Part shown: positions 1 to 8,469 of the stretch, in pieces
How the letters are laid out: each line of letters begins with the position of its first letter
Numbering within the stretch: the first letter of the stretch is position 1
Assembly (NCBI RefSeq): GCF_022179185.1
Contig: NZ_BPQJ01000036.1
Coordinates: 1 to 62,587 of the forward strand
Length of the DNA: 62,587 nucleotides
DNA from: Methylobacterium frigidaeris
Lineage (GTDB): Bacteria > Pseudomonadota > Alphaproteobacteria > Rhizobiales > Beijerinckiaceae
Reading direction: 5' to 3'
Made by a program: the position numbers and the translations under genes
Notes under the pieces: model-generated
Told to the model about the DNA's origin: nothing
Seen by the model: the letters and a program-made list of their open reading frames with translations, nothing else
Database searches by the model: none

Positions 1-19
1 CATCGGCTCCTCGCCGGCC

Positions 20-94
20 TCACGCCGCGACCGAGCGCACCCCTGAGTAATTACGCTCCTGGACGCCGGGATATTGTTTCAGAAGGTCTGGCAT
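20..94 (-). CDS. possible 24-residue leader peptide or gene remnant
   Basis: A 25-codon frame starts at ATG 94 and ends at TGA 20-22. It is preceded by a strong ribosome binding site (GGAGG, 6 bases before the ATG), which is the only reason to list it. The peptide begins MPDLLKQYPGV and has no signal peptide or membrane segment. I do not recognise it. It may be a leader peptide, or the intact start of a longer gene that shifts frame and continues past the left edge, because another frame stays open to base 1. Confidence 0.2.
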   Translation of the reverse strand: MPDLLKQYPGVQERNYSGVRSVAA

Positions 95-667
95 AGTTTC
101 CTCCGCTGCATGGCCAGTCGTTATTTTTTCTGGCCCGACTATTGTATAGACTGAAATTTGCAAATGCGCAAGTTATCAAGCTGTGTTGACAACATAATTT
201 GGGCATCACTCTGGTCGCCATATCAATCAAAGTCAGTATTTCGACATCAAGGCCGCAAGAAAGGATCGCGCGCTAGTGCCGCGTATGCCGCCGTGATATG
301 ATCAAGGCAATTATATTTCAGAAAGCAAGCTCTGAACACAGCAGAGACTGGCTCCCGGATCGGCCTTCTATCATCTCGTCACCATCTGAGACACAACTTG
401 GCAACACAGCGGATAAAAATCAAGCGCCGCCGTTCCGGGGCTTTGAGCGCTGTGTTTGTGCATAAAATGAGTATTCAAGACCCTTCGTGCTCGCCGAGAA
501 TAAAACAAATATAGAAAACAGCAAAGACGCAAAATATCTACTTTTATCCGCCTATAGAGTAAACCACAGATAAAATGTTTTCCAAAGATCGACAGTCGGC
601 AGAATGGTGAAAAGCGGTTCCGCCCGAGCAGGAGATCTTGCAGATTGAGTTTGATGTATCGCGCGTC
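95..667. other. AT-rich intergenic region with no recognisable gene
   Basis: About 570 bases are visibly richer in A and T than the rest of the window, especially 120-240 and 470-600. I see no frame with a plausible start and codon use typical of this genome. It lies downstream of the lipoprotein hydrolase gene and upstream of the short frame at 20-94, so it could hold a promoter for a leftward transcript or be a foreign remnant. Confidence 0.5.
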
Positions 668-1702
668 TCACCGCCCATCCGCCCGCGCCACCGCGCGCTT
701 GATCACCTGCTGCACCTCGACGTTCGACAGGAAGAGGTCGTGGTTGATGAGGCCGCTGCCGTAATCCGACGCGTCGGCGACGCGCACGCCCAAAGCCTCC
801 AGGCGGCTGCGATCCGCCGCGCCGGCCCGCACCACGCCGCCCGCGATGGTGCTCGAGAGTTCGAGCGCCCGGTCGTTGGTTGAGGAGATCACCGTGATCT
901 TCTGGGCCGCAATGCCCAGCCGCTCGATGCCGTTGGTGAACAGGTCGATGTCGATGTCGGGCGCGGCGAGCACGATGGCGCCGATCCGATCGAGGGCCGC
1001 CTCGCCGGCATCGGCCCGCAGCATGCGCAGGGTCTCGAGGGTCAGGAGCGTGCCCATCGAGTGGGCGACGATGTGGATGCGCCCGCCCTGCGCGGTCGCG
1101 AGCGCCCGCAGCAGGTCCTCGAAGGCGTCGCGCGACCACAGGGCGCTCTCGCGGTCGTAGCCGTAATCGAAGGTCTTGCCCGCCGAGGGCCAGGTGAACA
1201 GGCCGGAGACGCCGCGGAAGCGGATGCCGTCGGAGAGCTGCGCCGCGCTCACCGCCGCGGTCTCGAACGATTCGCGGTAGCCGTGGACGTAGAGCAGCAC
1301 GTCGCGGCCGAGCGCCGCTTCCGCAAAGGCGGTGGCGGCCTCCGGGCCTGTCACCACCCGCGGCGCCGCGGCGATGCGCCAATCACCGGTCACCACCGCC
1401 GAGACCTTGCCGATCAGCGAGCGGTCGGGTGCGGACAGGCGCACGGTCGCGAAGGCGAGGCCGCGGCCGCGCTGGTCGGTGAAGTAGGGCGGGCGGCCGG
1501 CGGGATCAGCCGGGCGGCGCGTGGTGGCGACGAGCAGGACCGGGCTGACATCGAGGGCCGATTGCTTCTCCGGGCCCGCCGAGTCGCCCAGGAGCCCAAC
1601 CCCGAGCCCGCCGTCCAGACAGCCGCCCAGCGACAGGCTGGCGAGGGCGGAGAGGCCGAGGCGGGCCAGGCCCCGGCGCGTCGGCGCGGCGTTCGCTGTC
1701 AT
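668..1702 (-). CDS. alpha/beta hydrolase lipoprotein (DUF900-like)
   Basis: The 344-residue product starts with a signal peptide ending in a lipobox (SLGGC, Cys 28), so it is probably a lipoprotein on the periplasmic side. A DUF900-type alpha/beta hydrolase domain follows. Visible parts are the oxyanion region LLYVHGY near residue 137, the nucleophile elbow AHSMG with Ser 215, an acidic loop APDIDID near residue 249, and a late His in GLINHDLF. These fit a Ser-Asp-His triad, but the substrate is unknown; family members are loosely called esterases or lipases. The ATG at 1702 is the only start that gives a full signal peptide. It stands alone, convergent with nothing nearby and divergent from meaB, 187 bases away. 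Confidence 0.8.
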   Translation of the reverse strand: MTANAAPTRRGLARLGLSALASLSLGGCLDGGLGVGLLGDSAGPEKQSALDVSPVLLVATTRRPADPAGRPPYFTDQRGRGLAFATVRLSAPDRSLIGKVSAVVTGDWRIAAAPRVVTGPEAATAFAEAALGRDVLLYVHGYRESFETAAVSAAQLSDGIRFRGVSGLFTWPSAGKTFDYGYDRESALWSRDAFEDLLRALATAQGGRIHIVAHSMGTLLTLETLRMLRADAGEAALDRIGAIVLAAPDIDIDLFTNGIERLGIAAQKITVISSTNDRALELSSTIAGGVVRAGAADRSRLEALGVRVADASDYGSGLINHDLFLSNVEVQQVIKRAVARADGR

Positions 1703-1889
1703 GTCGTCTCACTCGTCCCCGGCGCGGCCGGCCTTCCCGCGCTTTCAGGCCGGTGATGCGGCATGATCGTGACCGTGGCGCGTCGCTCTCGGGCAAAGCC
1801 GCGCCTGTTGCCCGCAGGTCACGCCCACTGGCCCTTCGTCCACAGCGCAAGCCCTCGACGGGCGGGCGGGGAGCCGGCAGAAAGGCCGC

Positions 1890-2867
1890 ATGACCGTTCC
1901 GGCCCCCGACCTCGCCCAGCTCCTGTCCGGCAACCGCGCCGCCCTCGCCCGCGCCATCACGCTGGTCGAGTCGAAGCGGGCCGATCACCGGGCCGCCGCC
2001 CGCGAACTCCTCGATGCCGCCCTGCCGCATGCCGGCAAGGCCGTGCGGGTCGGCATCACCGGCGTGCCGGGGGTGGGCAAGTCCACCACCATCGACGCGC
2101 TGGGCGCGAGCCTGACGGCGCGGGGCCACAAGGTCGCGGTGCTGGCGGTCGATCCGAGTTCGTCGCGCACCGGCGGCTCGATCCTCGGCGACAAGACCCG
2201 GATGGCGCGGCTCGCCGTCGATCCCAACGCCTTCATCCGGCCCTCGCCCTCCTCCGGCACCCTCGGGGGCGTCGCCGCCAAGACCCGCGAGACGATGCTG
2301 CTCTGCGAGGCCGCCGGCTTCGACGTGGTGCTGGTCGAGACCGTCGGCGTCGGCCAGTCCGAGACCGCGGTGGCCGACCTCACCGACTTCTTCCTGGTGC
2401 TGATGCTGCCCGGCGCCGGCGACGAGCTGCAGGGCATCAAGAAGGGCATTCTCGAACTCGCCGACATGATCGCCGTCAACAAGGCCGACGGCGAGGAGGG
2501 GATGCGCCGCGCCACGGCCGCGGCCGCCGAGTACCGCGCGGCGCTCCACATCCTGACGCCGGCGAGCGCCACCTGGGCGCCGCCGGTGACGACCATCTCG
2601 GGGCTCTCGGGCCAGGGGCTCGACGCCCTGTGGGAGGCGGTGCTCGATCACCGCCGCAAGCTCACCGCCACCGGCGAGATCGCCGCGAAGCGCCGAAGCC
2701 AGGACGTGAAGTGGATGTGGGCCCTCGTCCACGAGCGGCTGCACCAGCGCCTCACCGGAAGCGCCGAGGTGCGCCGCCGGACGGCGGAGGCCGAGCGGAG
2801 GGTCGCGGCGGGCGAGCGCTCGCCCGCCGCGGGGGCAGACCTGATCGCCGAGCTGATCGGACTCTAA
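1890..2867 (+). CDS. meaB: methylmalonyl-CoA mutase-associated GTPase MeaB
   Basis: This 325-residue protein is a G3E-family GTPase that protects and reloads adenosylcobalamin-dependent methylmalonyl-CoA mutase. In Methylobacterium it is needed for the ethylmalonyl-CoA pathway, which regenerates glyoxylate during growth on C1 and C2 compounds. The Walker A motif GVPGVGKST is at residues 58-66. It is followed by the family block VDPSSSRTGGSILGDKTRM, the switch region ETVGVGQSE, and the base-recognition motif NKAD. Length is normal. The ATG at 1890 has an AAAGG box 6-7 bases upstream. No mutase gene is adjacent, and the gene looks monocistronic. Its last bases overlap the dead end of the DsbA-like pseudogene on the other strand. 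Confidence 0.95.
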   Translation: MTVPAPDLAQLLSGNRAALARAITLVESKRADHRAAARELLDAALPHAGKAVRVGITGVPGVGKSTTIDALGASLTARGHKVAVLAVDPSSSRTGGSILGDKTRMARLAVDPNAFIRPSPSSGTLGGVAAKTRETMLLCEAAGFDVVLVETVGVGQSETAVADLTDFFLVLMLPGAGDELQGIKKGILELADMIAVNKADGEEGMRRATAAAAEYRAALHILTPASATWAPPVTTISGLSGQGLDALWEAVLDHRRKLTATGEIAAKRRSQDVKWMWALVHERLHQRLTGSAEVRRRTAEAERRVAAGERSPAAGADLIAELIGL

Positions 2868-3535
2868 GCCGCCGCGTCCCGGAGCGCGCAGGAGGCCGTC
2901 GCGGTCGTCGAAGAGGGCGTCGGCGTCGAGGCCGCGGCCCTCATCGCCGGCCCCATCGTCGCCGACCAAGAGGGCCGGCACCCCGCGCAAGGCGTGCCGG
3001 ATCATCGCCGCGCGCCCCGCGGCCATGCGGCCCCGCGGCCATGCGGGCGGTGGCCGCCTCGTGCAAAGCCGCATCGGGCGCCCGCAGGCGGGCGGCGGCA
3101 GGCGCGAAGTCGTTCTCCTCGAGAATCACCGCCAGAATCGCCGGATCGGCGATGTCGCGTCCGCCGACGTAGCGGGCCGCCTGGATCGCCGAGAGGGCCT
3201 CCAGCTCGCGGTCGGGCGCGGTCAGGTGGATCACGGTCAGGGCCAGGGTCGCCGGCCCGGAATCGACCCTGCCTCCGCGCGCTGCCAGAACCTCACTCCG
3301 GTAGGCCTCGCTGAACGGCTGGCCCGTGAGCGCGGCGATGCGCCGATCGGCCGGCCAGGCATGGGCGGCGAACCCCGCATCCCTCGCGAAGGCCCCGGCC
3401 CGGCGAACAGGCCGACCGGGAGCAGGGCGAGGGCCACGTCGTCGCTGGCGCCGAGCCAGGCGAGCGCCGATGGGCACCGTAGCACCCGCCGCAGAGCGGA
3501 TCGTACAGGCCGGTGACGGTGAGACGGTCGGACAT
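2864..3535 (-). pseudogene. DsbA-family thioredoxin-like protein, multiply frameshifted
   Basis: Pieces of a DsbA-like oxidoreductase of about 210 residues lie in order but in different frames. The start MSDRLTVTGLYDPLCGGCYG holds the CxxC motif (here CGGC; CGWC is the common form from memory). It is followed by LAWLGASDDVALALLPVGLF in a second frame. A third frame holds AGFAAHAWPADRRIAALTGQ through the EEND region, and a fourth change leads to ALRGVPALLVGDD. At least three frameshifts are needed to join them, near 3480, 3410 and 3050. The end overlaps the meaB stop region. With several independent shifts, real decay is likelier than a single sequencing error. It lies 23 bases downstream of the NAD(P)-binding protein gene, so the two were probably one operon. 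Confidence 0.75.
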
Positions 3536-3558
3536 GACCCCTCGCTTCGTTGCCCGCG

Positions 3559-4167
3559 TCAGTAGCCAACGGTGAAGCGCTGGCGCAGATGCGCCGGCCG
3601 CTCGATCTCGTCGACCAGGGCGACGGCGTAATCCTCGTAAGAGATGCGGCTTCCGCCCTCGCCGACGAGCAGCGCGTCGCCGCCGAGGCGGAAGCGGCCG
3701 GTGCGCTCGCCCGGCTCGATCAGCGCGGAGGGCGACAGGAAGCTCCAGTCGAGGTCGGTGACGCCGCGCAGCGCGTCGAGGAAGGCCGCGCCCTTCAGGG
3801 CTTCGTCCTTGTAGGCGGCCGGAAAATCGGGCTGGTCGACCAGCCGCTGACCGGGCGCGACCTCGAGCGAGCCGGCGCCGCCGACCACGAGATAGCGCGT
3901 GATCCCTGAGTCCCGCACGGCGCCGATCAGCGCCTGCGGATCGCTGTCGCCGAAGCGCACCGCGCTCACCACCGCGTCGTGGCCGGCGAGCAGGCGGGCG
4001 AGGCCGGCGGGATCCCGCACGTCGCCGACGACCGCCTCGACCTGCGGGGAGGCCGCCTTCGCGGGGTTGCGGGCGATGGCAGTGACGCGGTGGCCCCGCG
4101 CGACCAGCTCGGCGACGAGGCGCGCGCCGACATTCCCGGTCGCGCCGATGACGGCAACCTTGGCCAT
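3559..4167 (-). CDS. NAD(P)-binding oxidoreductase (NmrA/SDR-like)
   Basis: The 202-residue protein opens with a Rossmann dinucleotide-binding motif, GATGNVG at residues 8-14. The atypical short-chain dehydrogenase pattern continues with VVGDVRDP and then the stretch SFLSPSALIEPGERTGRF. Such proteins act on quinones or flavins or serve as redox sensors; the substrate here is unknown. The ATG at 4167 is chosen over an upstream in-frame start because AAGAGAG sits 6 bases before it and the Rossmann strand begins right after. It is divergent from an HxlR regulator, a frequent pairing in which the regulator controls the reductase. Confidence 0.85.
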   Translation of the reverse strand: MAKVAVIGATGNVGARLVAELVARGHRVTAIARNPAKAASPQVEAVVGDVRDPAGLARLLAGHDAVVSAVRFGDSDPQALIGAVRDSGITRYLVVGGAGSLEVAPGQRLVDQPDFPAAYKDEALKGAAFLDALRGVTDLDWSFLSPSALIEPGERTGRFRLGGDALLVGEGGSRISYEDYAVALVDEIERPAHLRQRFTVGY

Positions 4168-4196
4168 GATGCTCTCTTGGTTTGGCTTCGCGATCT

Positions 4197-4213
4197 GGTC
4201 TATGTTCGAGACC
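4197..4213. promoter_or_regulatory. dyad in the SDR/hxlR divergent promoter region
   Basis: GGTCT, seven bases, then AGACC form a perfect 5-base inverted repeat midway between the two divergent genes. It sits 30 bases before the oxidoreductase start and 90 bases before the regulator start. HxlR proteins bind short dyads in such positions. This is a candidate operator by position and symmetry only. Confidence 0.3.
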
Positions 4214-4302
4214 GATGACAGAGCTAGACCCTCGCGGCGGACCACGCAAGACGTCACCGGCGCGCGACCAGGTCAGCGCGCGATGACCATCGGGAGATCT
4301 CT

Positions 4303-4671
4303 TTGCTCGACGAAGTGAGGACAGCCAAGAGCGTCGACCAACCTTGCGCGATCCGCGATGTCCTCGACCGGATCGGCGATCAGTGGAGCCTGTTGGTGCT
4401 GGCAACGCTGGCGCCGGGGGTGAGGCGTTTCAGCCAGCTCGAGCGCGAGATCGGCGACATCTCGAAGCAGATGCTGTCGAAGACCCTGCGCCGGCTGGAG
4501 CAGGACGGCTTCGTGGCGCGGGAGGTCCACGCCGAGGTGCCGCCCCGGGTCGAGTACCGGCTGACGGCTCTGGGGTGCTCGTTCCTGGAGCCGATGCGGG
4601 AACTGATCCGCTGGGCGGAGGCGAACCAGGCGGCGATCCAGGCGGCGCGGCGGGGGGCGGAGGCGAGGTGA
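4303..4671 (+). CDS. HxlR-family transcriptional regulator
   Basis: The 122-residue winged-helix regulator has the family signature: a Cys near residue 15 in QPCAIRDVLDRIGDQWS, then LVLATL, RRFSQLEREIGDISKQMLSKTLRRLEQDGFV, and the wing VEYRLTALG. The single Cys is the redox- or electrophile-sensing residue in several relatives. I place the start at the TTG at 4303 because GGGAG lies 7 bases upstream; a GTG at 4315 is the alternative. It is divergent from the NAD(P)-binding oxidoreductase at 3559-4167, the likely target. Confidence 0.88.
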   Translation: MLDEVRTAKSVDQPCAIRDVLDRIGDQWSLLVLATLAPGVRRFSQLEREIGDISKQMLSKTLRRLEQDGFVAREVHAEVPPRVEYRLTALGCSFLEPMRELIRWAEANQAAIQAARRGAEAR

Positions 4672-4705
4672 TCGCGTCCCGACGACGCCACGGCGAGCGC
4701 ACCAA

Positions 4706-4753
4706 CCCTTTCCCGGATGACTGAGGCGAAGCGGAAGGAGATCCGGGAAAGGG
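4706..4753. repeat. extragenic palindrome (13-base arms)
   Basis: CCCTTTCCCGGAT at 4706-4718 is matched perfectly by ATCCGGGAAAGGG at 4741-4753 with a 22-base loop. It fills the gap between convergent genes (hxlR-type regulator and ProX-type deacylase), so the RNA hairpin could end transcription from either side. There is no T-tract, which argues against a classical terminator. It resembles dispersed palindromes I recall from Methylobacterium genomes. Confidence 0.65.
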
Positions 4754-4781
4754 AGAGGGTGTCGTGAGCCCTGCACTCCAA

Positions 4782-5315
4782 TCAGGCCGGCTGCTCCTCA
4801 TCCTCCCCCGCCGGCTCCGGCAGAGCCATCACCCGCGGCGGGTGCCCCGTCGCCTCCAGGAAGCGGATCAGGTCGCCAGGCTTCACCGCCGTCGTGGCCC
4901 CGTTGTGGAGCGGATGGAAGTTGACCGGGTCGTGCGCCATCAGCCCGGCATCGAGGATCACCGCGACCGTGGCGTCGCGGTCGTTGATGAGCCCGAACGG
5001 CGTCACCGAGCCGGGGCGCACGCCGAGCCGCTCATAGAGCAGGTCGGCCGAGCCGAAGGAGAGGCGGCCGGTGGCGCCGAGGGGCCCGTGCAGGCGCTTG
5101 AGGTCGATTCGCGCCTCGGCCTCCGCCACGACGAGGAACAGGCGGCCGCGCTTGTCCTTGAGGAAGAGGTTCTTCGAGTGGCCGCCCGGCATCGCCGCCT
5201 TGAGGTCGCGGGATTCCGCCACCGTGTGCACGGGCACGTGCTCCACGGTGGCGTGGGCGACGCCGAGGCGGTCGAGGAAGGCGAACAACTCCTCCGGGGT
5301 CGTCGCCGCGCTCAT
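4782..5315 (-). CDS. prolyl-tRNA synthetase-associated editing protein (ProX/YbaK-like)
   Basis: The 177-residue protein belongs to the INS/YbaK superfamily of free-standing editing domains that hydrolyse mischarged aminoacyl-tRNA, typically Ala-tRNA(Pro). Diagnostic stretches are HVPVHTVAESRDL, GGHSKNLFLKDKRGRLFLVVAEAEARIDLK with the catalytic-site Lys, GSVTPFGLINDRDATVAVILDAGL and NFHPLHNGATTAV. The start ATG at 5315 overlaps the stop of the upstream dehydratase gene as ATGA, so it is translationally coupled. A longer frame to 5432 lies inside the dehydratase and is rejected. It is the last gene of the minus-strand cluster. Confidence 0.9.
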   Translation of the reverse strand: MSAATTPEELFAFLDRLGVAHATVEHVPVHTVAESRDLKAAMPGGHSKNLFLKDKRGRLFLVVAEAEARIDLKRLHGPLGATGRLSFGSADLLYERLGVRPGSVTPFGLINDRDATVAVILDAGLMAHDPVNFHPLHNGATTAVKPGDLIRFLEATGHPPRVMALPEPAGEDEEQPA

Positions 5316-6268
5316 GCGGCGAGATGACGAGCGAGCGCCGCCGGATCGACGTTGCCGCCCGACAGGATCACGCCGACGCGCTTGCCCTTGACCGACACCG
5401 CGCCCTCGAAGGCGGCAGCCGCCGCGAGGCATCCGGTCGGCTCGACCACGAGCTTCATCCGCTCGACGAAGAACCGCATCGCCGCGACGAGCTGCGCGTC
5501 CGTCGCCGTCACGATGCCGGCGGCCTCGCGCTGGATGATCGGGAAGGTGTGGCGGCCCAGATGCGTCGTCAGCGCGCCGTCAGCGATCGAGACCGGAACC
5601 GGGATCCGCACCACCTCGCCCTTGGCCAGCGATTGCTGGCCATCGTTGCCGGCCTCGGGCTCGACGCCCCAGATCTCGACCCCCGGTGACAGGGCTTTGG
5701 CCGAGAGGCACGAGCCGGCGAGCAGCCCGCCGCCGCCAAGGCAGACGAGCAGGACGTCGAGGGGGCCAACCTCCTCGATCAACTCTTTCACGGCCGTGCC
5801 CTGGCCGGCGATCACGTCCGGATGGTCGTAAGGCGGGATCATCGAGAGGCCGCGCGCCTCGGCGAGCGCCTGGCTCACCGCCTCACGGTCCTCCTTGTAG
5901 CGGTCGTAGGTGACGATCTCGGCGCCGTACCCGCGGGTGGCCGCGACCTTGATGGCGGGTGCGTCGTGCGGCATCACGATCACGGTCGGCACGCCCTGGA
6001 GCGCCCCCGCATAGGCGATCGCCTGGGCGTGGTTGCCGGACGAGAAGGCGAGCACGCCGCGTTTCCGCTGCTCGGGCGAGAGCGCCGCGATGGCGTTGCA
6101 GGCGCCCCGGAACTTGAAGGCGCCGGCCCGCTGCAGCGGCTCGGCCTTGAAGAACAAAGCGGCGCCCGTCCGCGCATCGGCGGTGCGGGAGGTGAGCACC
6201 GGGGTGCGGTGGGCGATGCCCTCGATCCGGCCGGACGCGGCCTCGACGTCGGCGTAGGTGACGCTCAT
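5312..6268 (-). CDS. threonine/serine dehydratase (PLP fold type II)
   Basis: This 318-residue PLP enzyme has the Schiff-base Lys at residue 52 in AGAFKFRGA, the substrate loop SSGNHAQ near residue 75, and a glycine-rich phosphate loop CLGGGGLLAG near residue 182. It lacks the C-terminal regulatory domain of biosynthetic IlvA, so it is of the short catabolic, serine racemase or hydroxyaspartate-lyase type; the exact substrate cannot be read from the sequence. It starts one base after the enoyl-CoA hydratase stop and its own stop overlaps the next gene, so it sits in a tightly coupled operon. Confidence 0.9.
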   Translation of the reverse strand: MSVTYADVEAASGRIEGIAHRTPVLTSRTADARTGAALFFKAEPLQRAGAFKFRGACNAIAALSPEQRKRGVLAFSSGNHAQAIAYAGALQGVPTVIVMPHDAPAIKVAATRGYGAEIVTYDRYKEDREAVSQALAEARGLSMIPPYDHPDVIAGQGTAVKELIEEVGPLDVLLVCLGGGGLLAGSCLSAKALSPGVEIWGVEPEAGNDGQQSLAKGEVVRIPVPVSIADGALTTHLGRHTFPIIQREAAGIVTATDAQLVAAMRFFVERMKLVVEPTGCLAAAAAFEGAVSVKGKRVGVILSGGNVDPAALARHLAA

Positions 6269-6269
6269 C

Positions 6270-7043
6270 TCAGCGGTTCTCGAAGTTGGGCTTGCGCTTC
6301 TCGACGAAGGCCGTCATGCCTTCCTTCTGGTCGTGGGTGGCGAAGAGCCCGTAGAACACCCGGCGCTCGTAGCGGATACCCTCGGTCAAGGTGGTCTCGA
6401 AGGCCCGGTCGATGCTTTCCTTCGCCACCATCACGGCGGGAAGCGACATCGACGCGATGGTCTCGGCCGCGCCCAATGCTTCGGCGAGGAGGTCGGCGGC
6501 CGGCACCACCCGGGCGACGAGGCCGGAGCGCTCGGCCTCGGCCGCGTCCATCATCCGGCCGGTGAGGCACAACTCCATGGCCTTGGCCTTGCCGACCGCG
6601 CGGGTCAGGCGCTGGGTGCCGCCGGCGCCGGGGATCACCCCGAGCTTGATCTCGGGCTGGCCAAACTTCGCGGTGTCGGCGGCCAGGATGAAGTCGCACA
6701 TCAGGGCCAGTTCGCAGCCGCCGCCGAGGGCGTAGCCCGCCACCGCGGCGATGATCGGCTTGCGGCGCCGGCCGACCTTGTCCCACTCGCCGAACGGATC
6801 GGCCATGTAGAATTCGGGATGGGTGCGGTCCTGCATCTCGCGGATGTCGGCGCCGGCCGCGAAGGCCTTCTCCGAGCCGGTGATGACGATGCAGCCGATG
6901 CCGTCGTCGCGCTCGTAGCCGTCGAGGGCGTGGTTCAGCTCGGCGATCAATGCGTTGCACAGGGCGTTCAGCGCCGCCGGGCGGTGCAGGGTGATGAGCG
7001 CCACCCGCCCGCGCGTCTCGACCCGGATGTTCTCGTACTCCAC
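6270..7043 (-). CDS. enoyl-CoA hydratase
   Basis: The 257-residue crotonase matches the usual size of monofunctional enoyl-CoA hydratases, which add water to trans-2-enoyl-CoA in beta-oxidation. Both catalytic glutamates are present: one in ALGGGCELALMCDF (about residue 111) and one in FGQPEIKLGVIPGAGGTQRL (about residue 131). The oxyanion segment AAGADIREM is intact. I choose the GTG at 7043 because GGGAG lies 8 bases upstream and it gives the family N-terminus EYENIRVETRG. The downstream dehydratase begins one base after its stop. Confidence 0.92.
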   Translation of the reverse strand: MEYENIRVETRGRVALITLHRPAALNALCNALIAELNHALDGYERDDGIGCIVITGSEKAFAAGADIREMQDRTHPEFYMADPFGEWDKVGRRRKPIIAAVAGYALGGGCELALMCDFILAADTAKFGQPEIKLGVIPGAGGTQRLTRAVGKAKAMELCLTGRMMDAAEAERSGLVARVVPAADLLAEALGAAETIASMSLPAVMVAKESIDRAFETTLTEGIRYERRVFYGLFATHDQKEGMTAFVEKRKPNFENR

Positions 7044-7119
7044 GGCGTTTCTCCCGCTCGTCTCCCCCGCTTGGCTAGGGGAGGGAGGGGCGGGGCGCAA
7101 GCGTCCGCGTGAGCGCCTG

Positions 7120-7860
7120 TCAGGCCGGCGGCGGCGGATCCGGCGCCTCGACCACGTCCTGGCGCTGGAGCTGGAGCGCGACGAACCAGCACAACGATGC
7201 CCAGGCGGCGCCGATGCACCAGCCGGCGAGCACGTCGCTCGGCCAATGCACCCCGAGATAGACCCGGCTCATCCCGACGAGGAGCGTGGTGACGACGCCG
7301 AGCCCCATCACGAACGCTTTGACCTTGCGCGAGCGCTCGACCCGGGCGAGCAGGATCGCCATCGTCAGGTAGGCGATCGCCGACAGCATGGCGTGGCCGC
7401 TCGGGAAGCTCGCCGTGAAGGTCTCCATGCCGTGGGGCACCAGGTCCGGCCGGGGACGGTGGAAGAACAGCTTCAGGCCGGTCGACAGGATCTCGCCGCC
7501 GCCCACCGCCACCACGACGAACAGGGCGGCGCGGCGCCGCGCCGTGATCGCCAGGTAGAGCACCACGCAGGCCGTGACGTAGACGATGCCGAACACGCTG
7601 CCGAAGGCGGTGATGTCCCGCATCGTCTCCGGCAGCCAGGACGGGCCGATCGGCTGGGCGAGGTCGCCCGGCACCCGGAGCGCCAGCAGGAGGCGGTCGT
7701 CGAAGCCGAAGGACCCGCCCTCGCGGATCTCGTCGGCGAGCCGGAAGAACCCGAAGCCGAACAGGCTGACGGCGAGCAGCGAGGCGAGCGGCCCGATCTC
7801 GTTGAGGCGCAGGCGCCGCCACACCGCCGTGGCGTGATGGCGAAACGGAATCTGGACCAT
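7120..7860 (-). CDS. PAP2-family phosphatase
   Basis: The 246-residue membrane protein carries all three phosphatase signatures of the PAP2 family: KLFFHRPRPD, SFPSGHAM, and SRVYLGVHWPSD, with hydrophobic segments between and around them. Such enzymes dephosphorylate phosphatidic acid, undecaprenyl diphosphate or similar lipids at the outer face of the inner membrane; which one applies here is unknown. The ATG at 7860 overlaps the stop of the 2'-5' RNA ligase gene (ATGA), so they are coupled. Confidence 0.9.
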   Translation of the reverse strand: MVQIPFRHHATAVWRRLRLNEIGPLASLLAVSLFGFGFFRLADEIREGGSFGFDDRLLLALRVPGDLAQPIGPSWLPETMRDITAFGSVFGIVYVTACVVLYLAITARRRAALFVVVAVGGGEILSTGLKLFFHRPRPDLVPHGMETFTASFPSGHAMLSAIAYLTMAILLARVERSRKVKAFVMGLGVVTTLLVGMSRVYLGVHWPSDVLAGWCIGAAWASLCWFVALQLQRQDVVEAPDPPPPA

Positions 7861-8384
7861 CACGCGCCCCCGAACGGAAACCGGCCGCGGGCCTCCCACG
7901 GCCCTCCGAGATAGCGCCAGAGCAGCAGGCCGGTGCCGGCGATCTCCCGCGGCACGAAGGCGGCCTCGAGGTCGCGGTGGAGCGCCCGGGCCTCCTCCGG
8001 CGCGACCTTGTTCTGCACCGTGACATGCGGCCGGTAGCCCTGGCGGTCCTGCGGCGTCAGCCAGGGCGCGAAGGCGGCGGCGAGCCGCCCGCGCAGGCCC
8101 GACAGGCGGGGCGATTCGAGGGCGTAGGCGACGCCGCGGCCGATGAAGCGCAAGGACGCGACCTTGACCGGCATCGGGCCTTCCGCCCGCACCTCCGCGG
8201 CGAGGGTCTCGACGATCCCGCGCTCCTCCTCACCCGGCAGGTGGTGGAAGAGGGTGACGTGGGCCGGGATGTGGTTGATCGCTGCCGGAAAGTGGCGGCG
8301 ACGCTGGCCGTCGAAGTCCGCGAAGGCGGCCTCGTCGAGCTCCAGGGTGAGGATCAGGGGATGAGGGAGAGGTGGGTTTGGCAT
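7860..8384 (-). CDS. 2'-5' RNA ligase family protein
   Basis: The 174-residue protein has the two HxTx motifs of the 2H phosphoesterase superfamily, HVTLFHH near residue 41 and HVTVQNK about 80 residues later. These bind the cyclic phosphate of RNA or nucleotide substrates. Bacterial members (LigT/ThpR) act as 2',3'-cyclic phosphodiesterases; the physiological substrate is not known. It is the first gene of the minus-strand cluster ending at 4782. Confidence 0.88.
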   Translation of the reverse strand: MPNPPLPHPLILTLELDEAAFADFDGQRRRHFPAAINHIPAHVTLFHHLPGEEERGIVETLAAEVRAEGPMPVKVASLRFIGRGVAYALESPRLSGLRGRLAAAFAPWLTPQDRQGYRPHVTVQNKVAPEEARALHRDLEAAFVPREIAGTGLLLWRYLGGPWEARGRFPFGGA

Positions 8385-8469
8385 CCTCCCGGCGAAATGG
8401 CGCGGGCGGCGGGAATGGCCAGAGCCGGCGGTGCTGTTCAGCTCGAGGACTTCCCGCTACACGGCGGCG

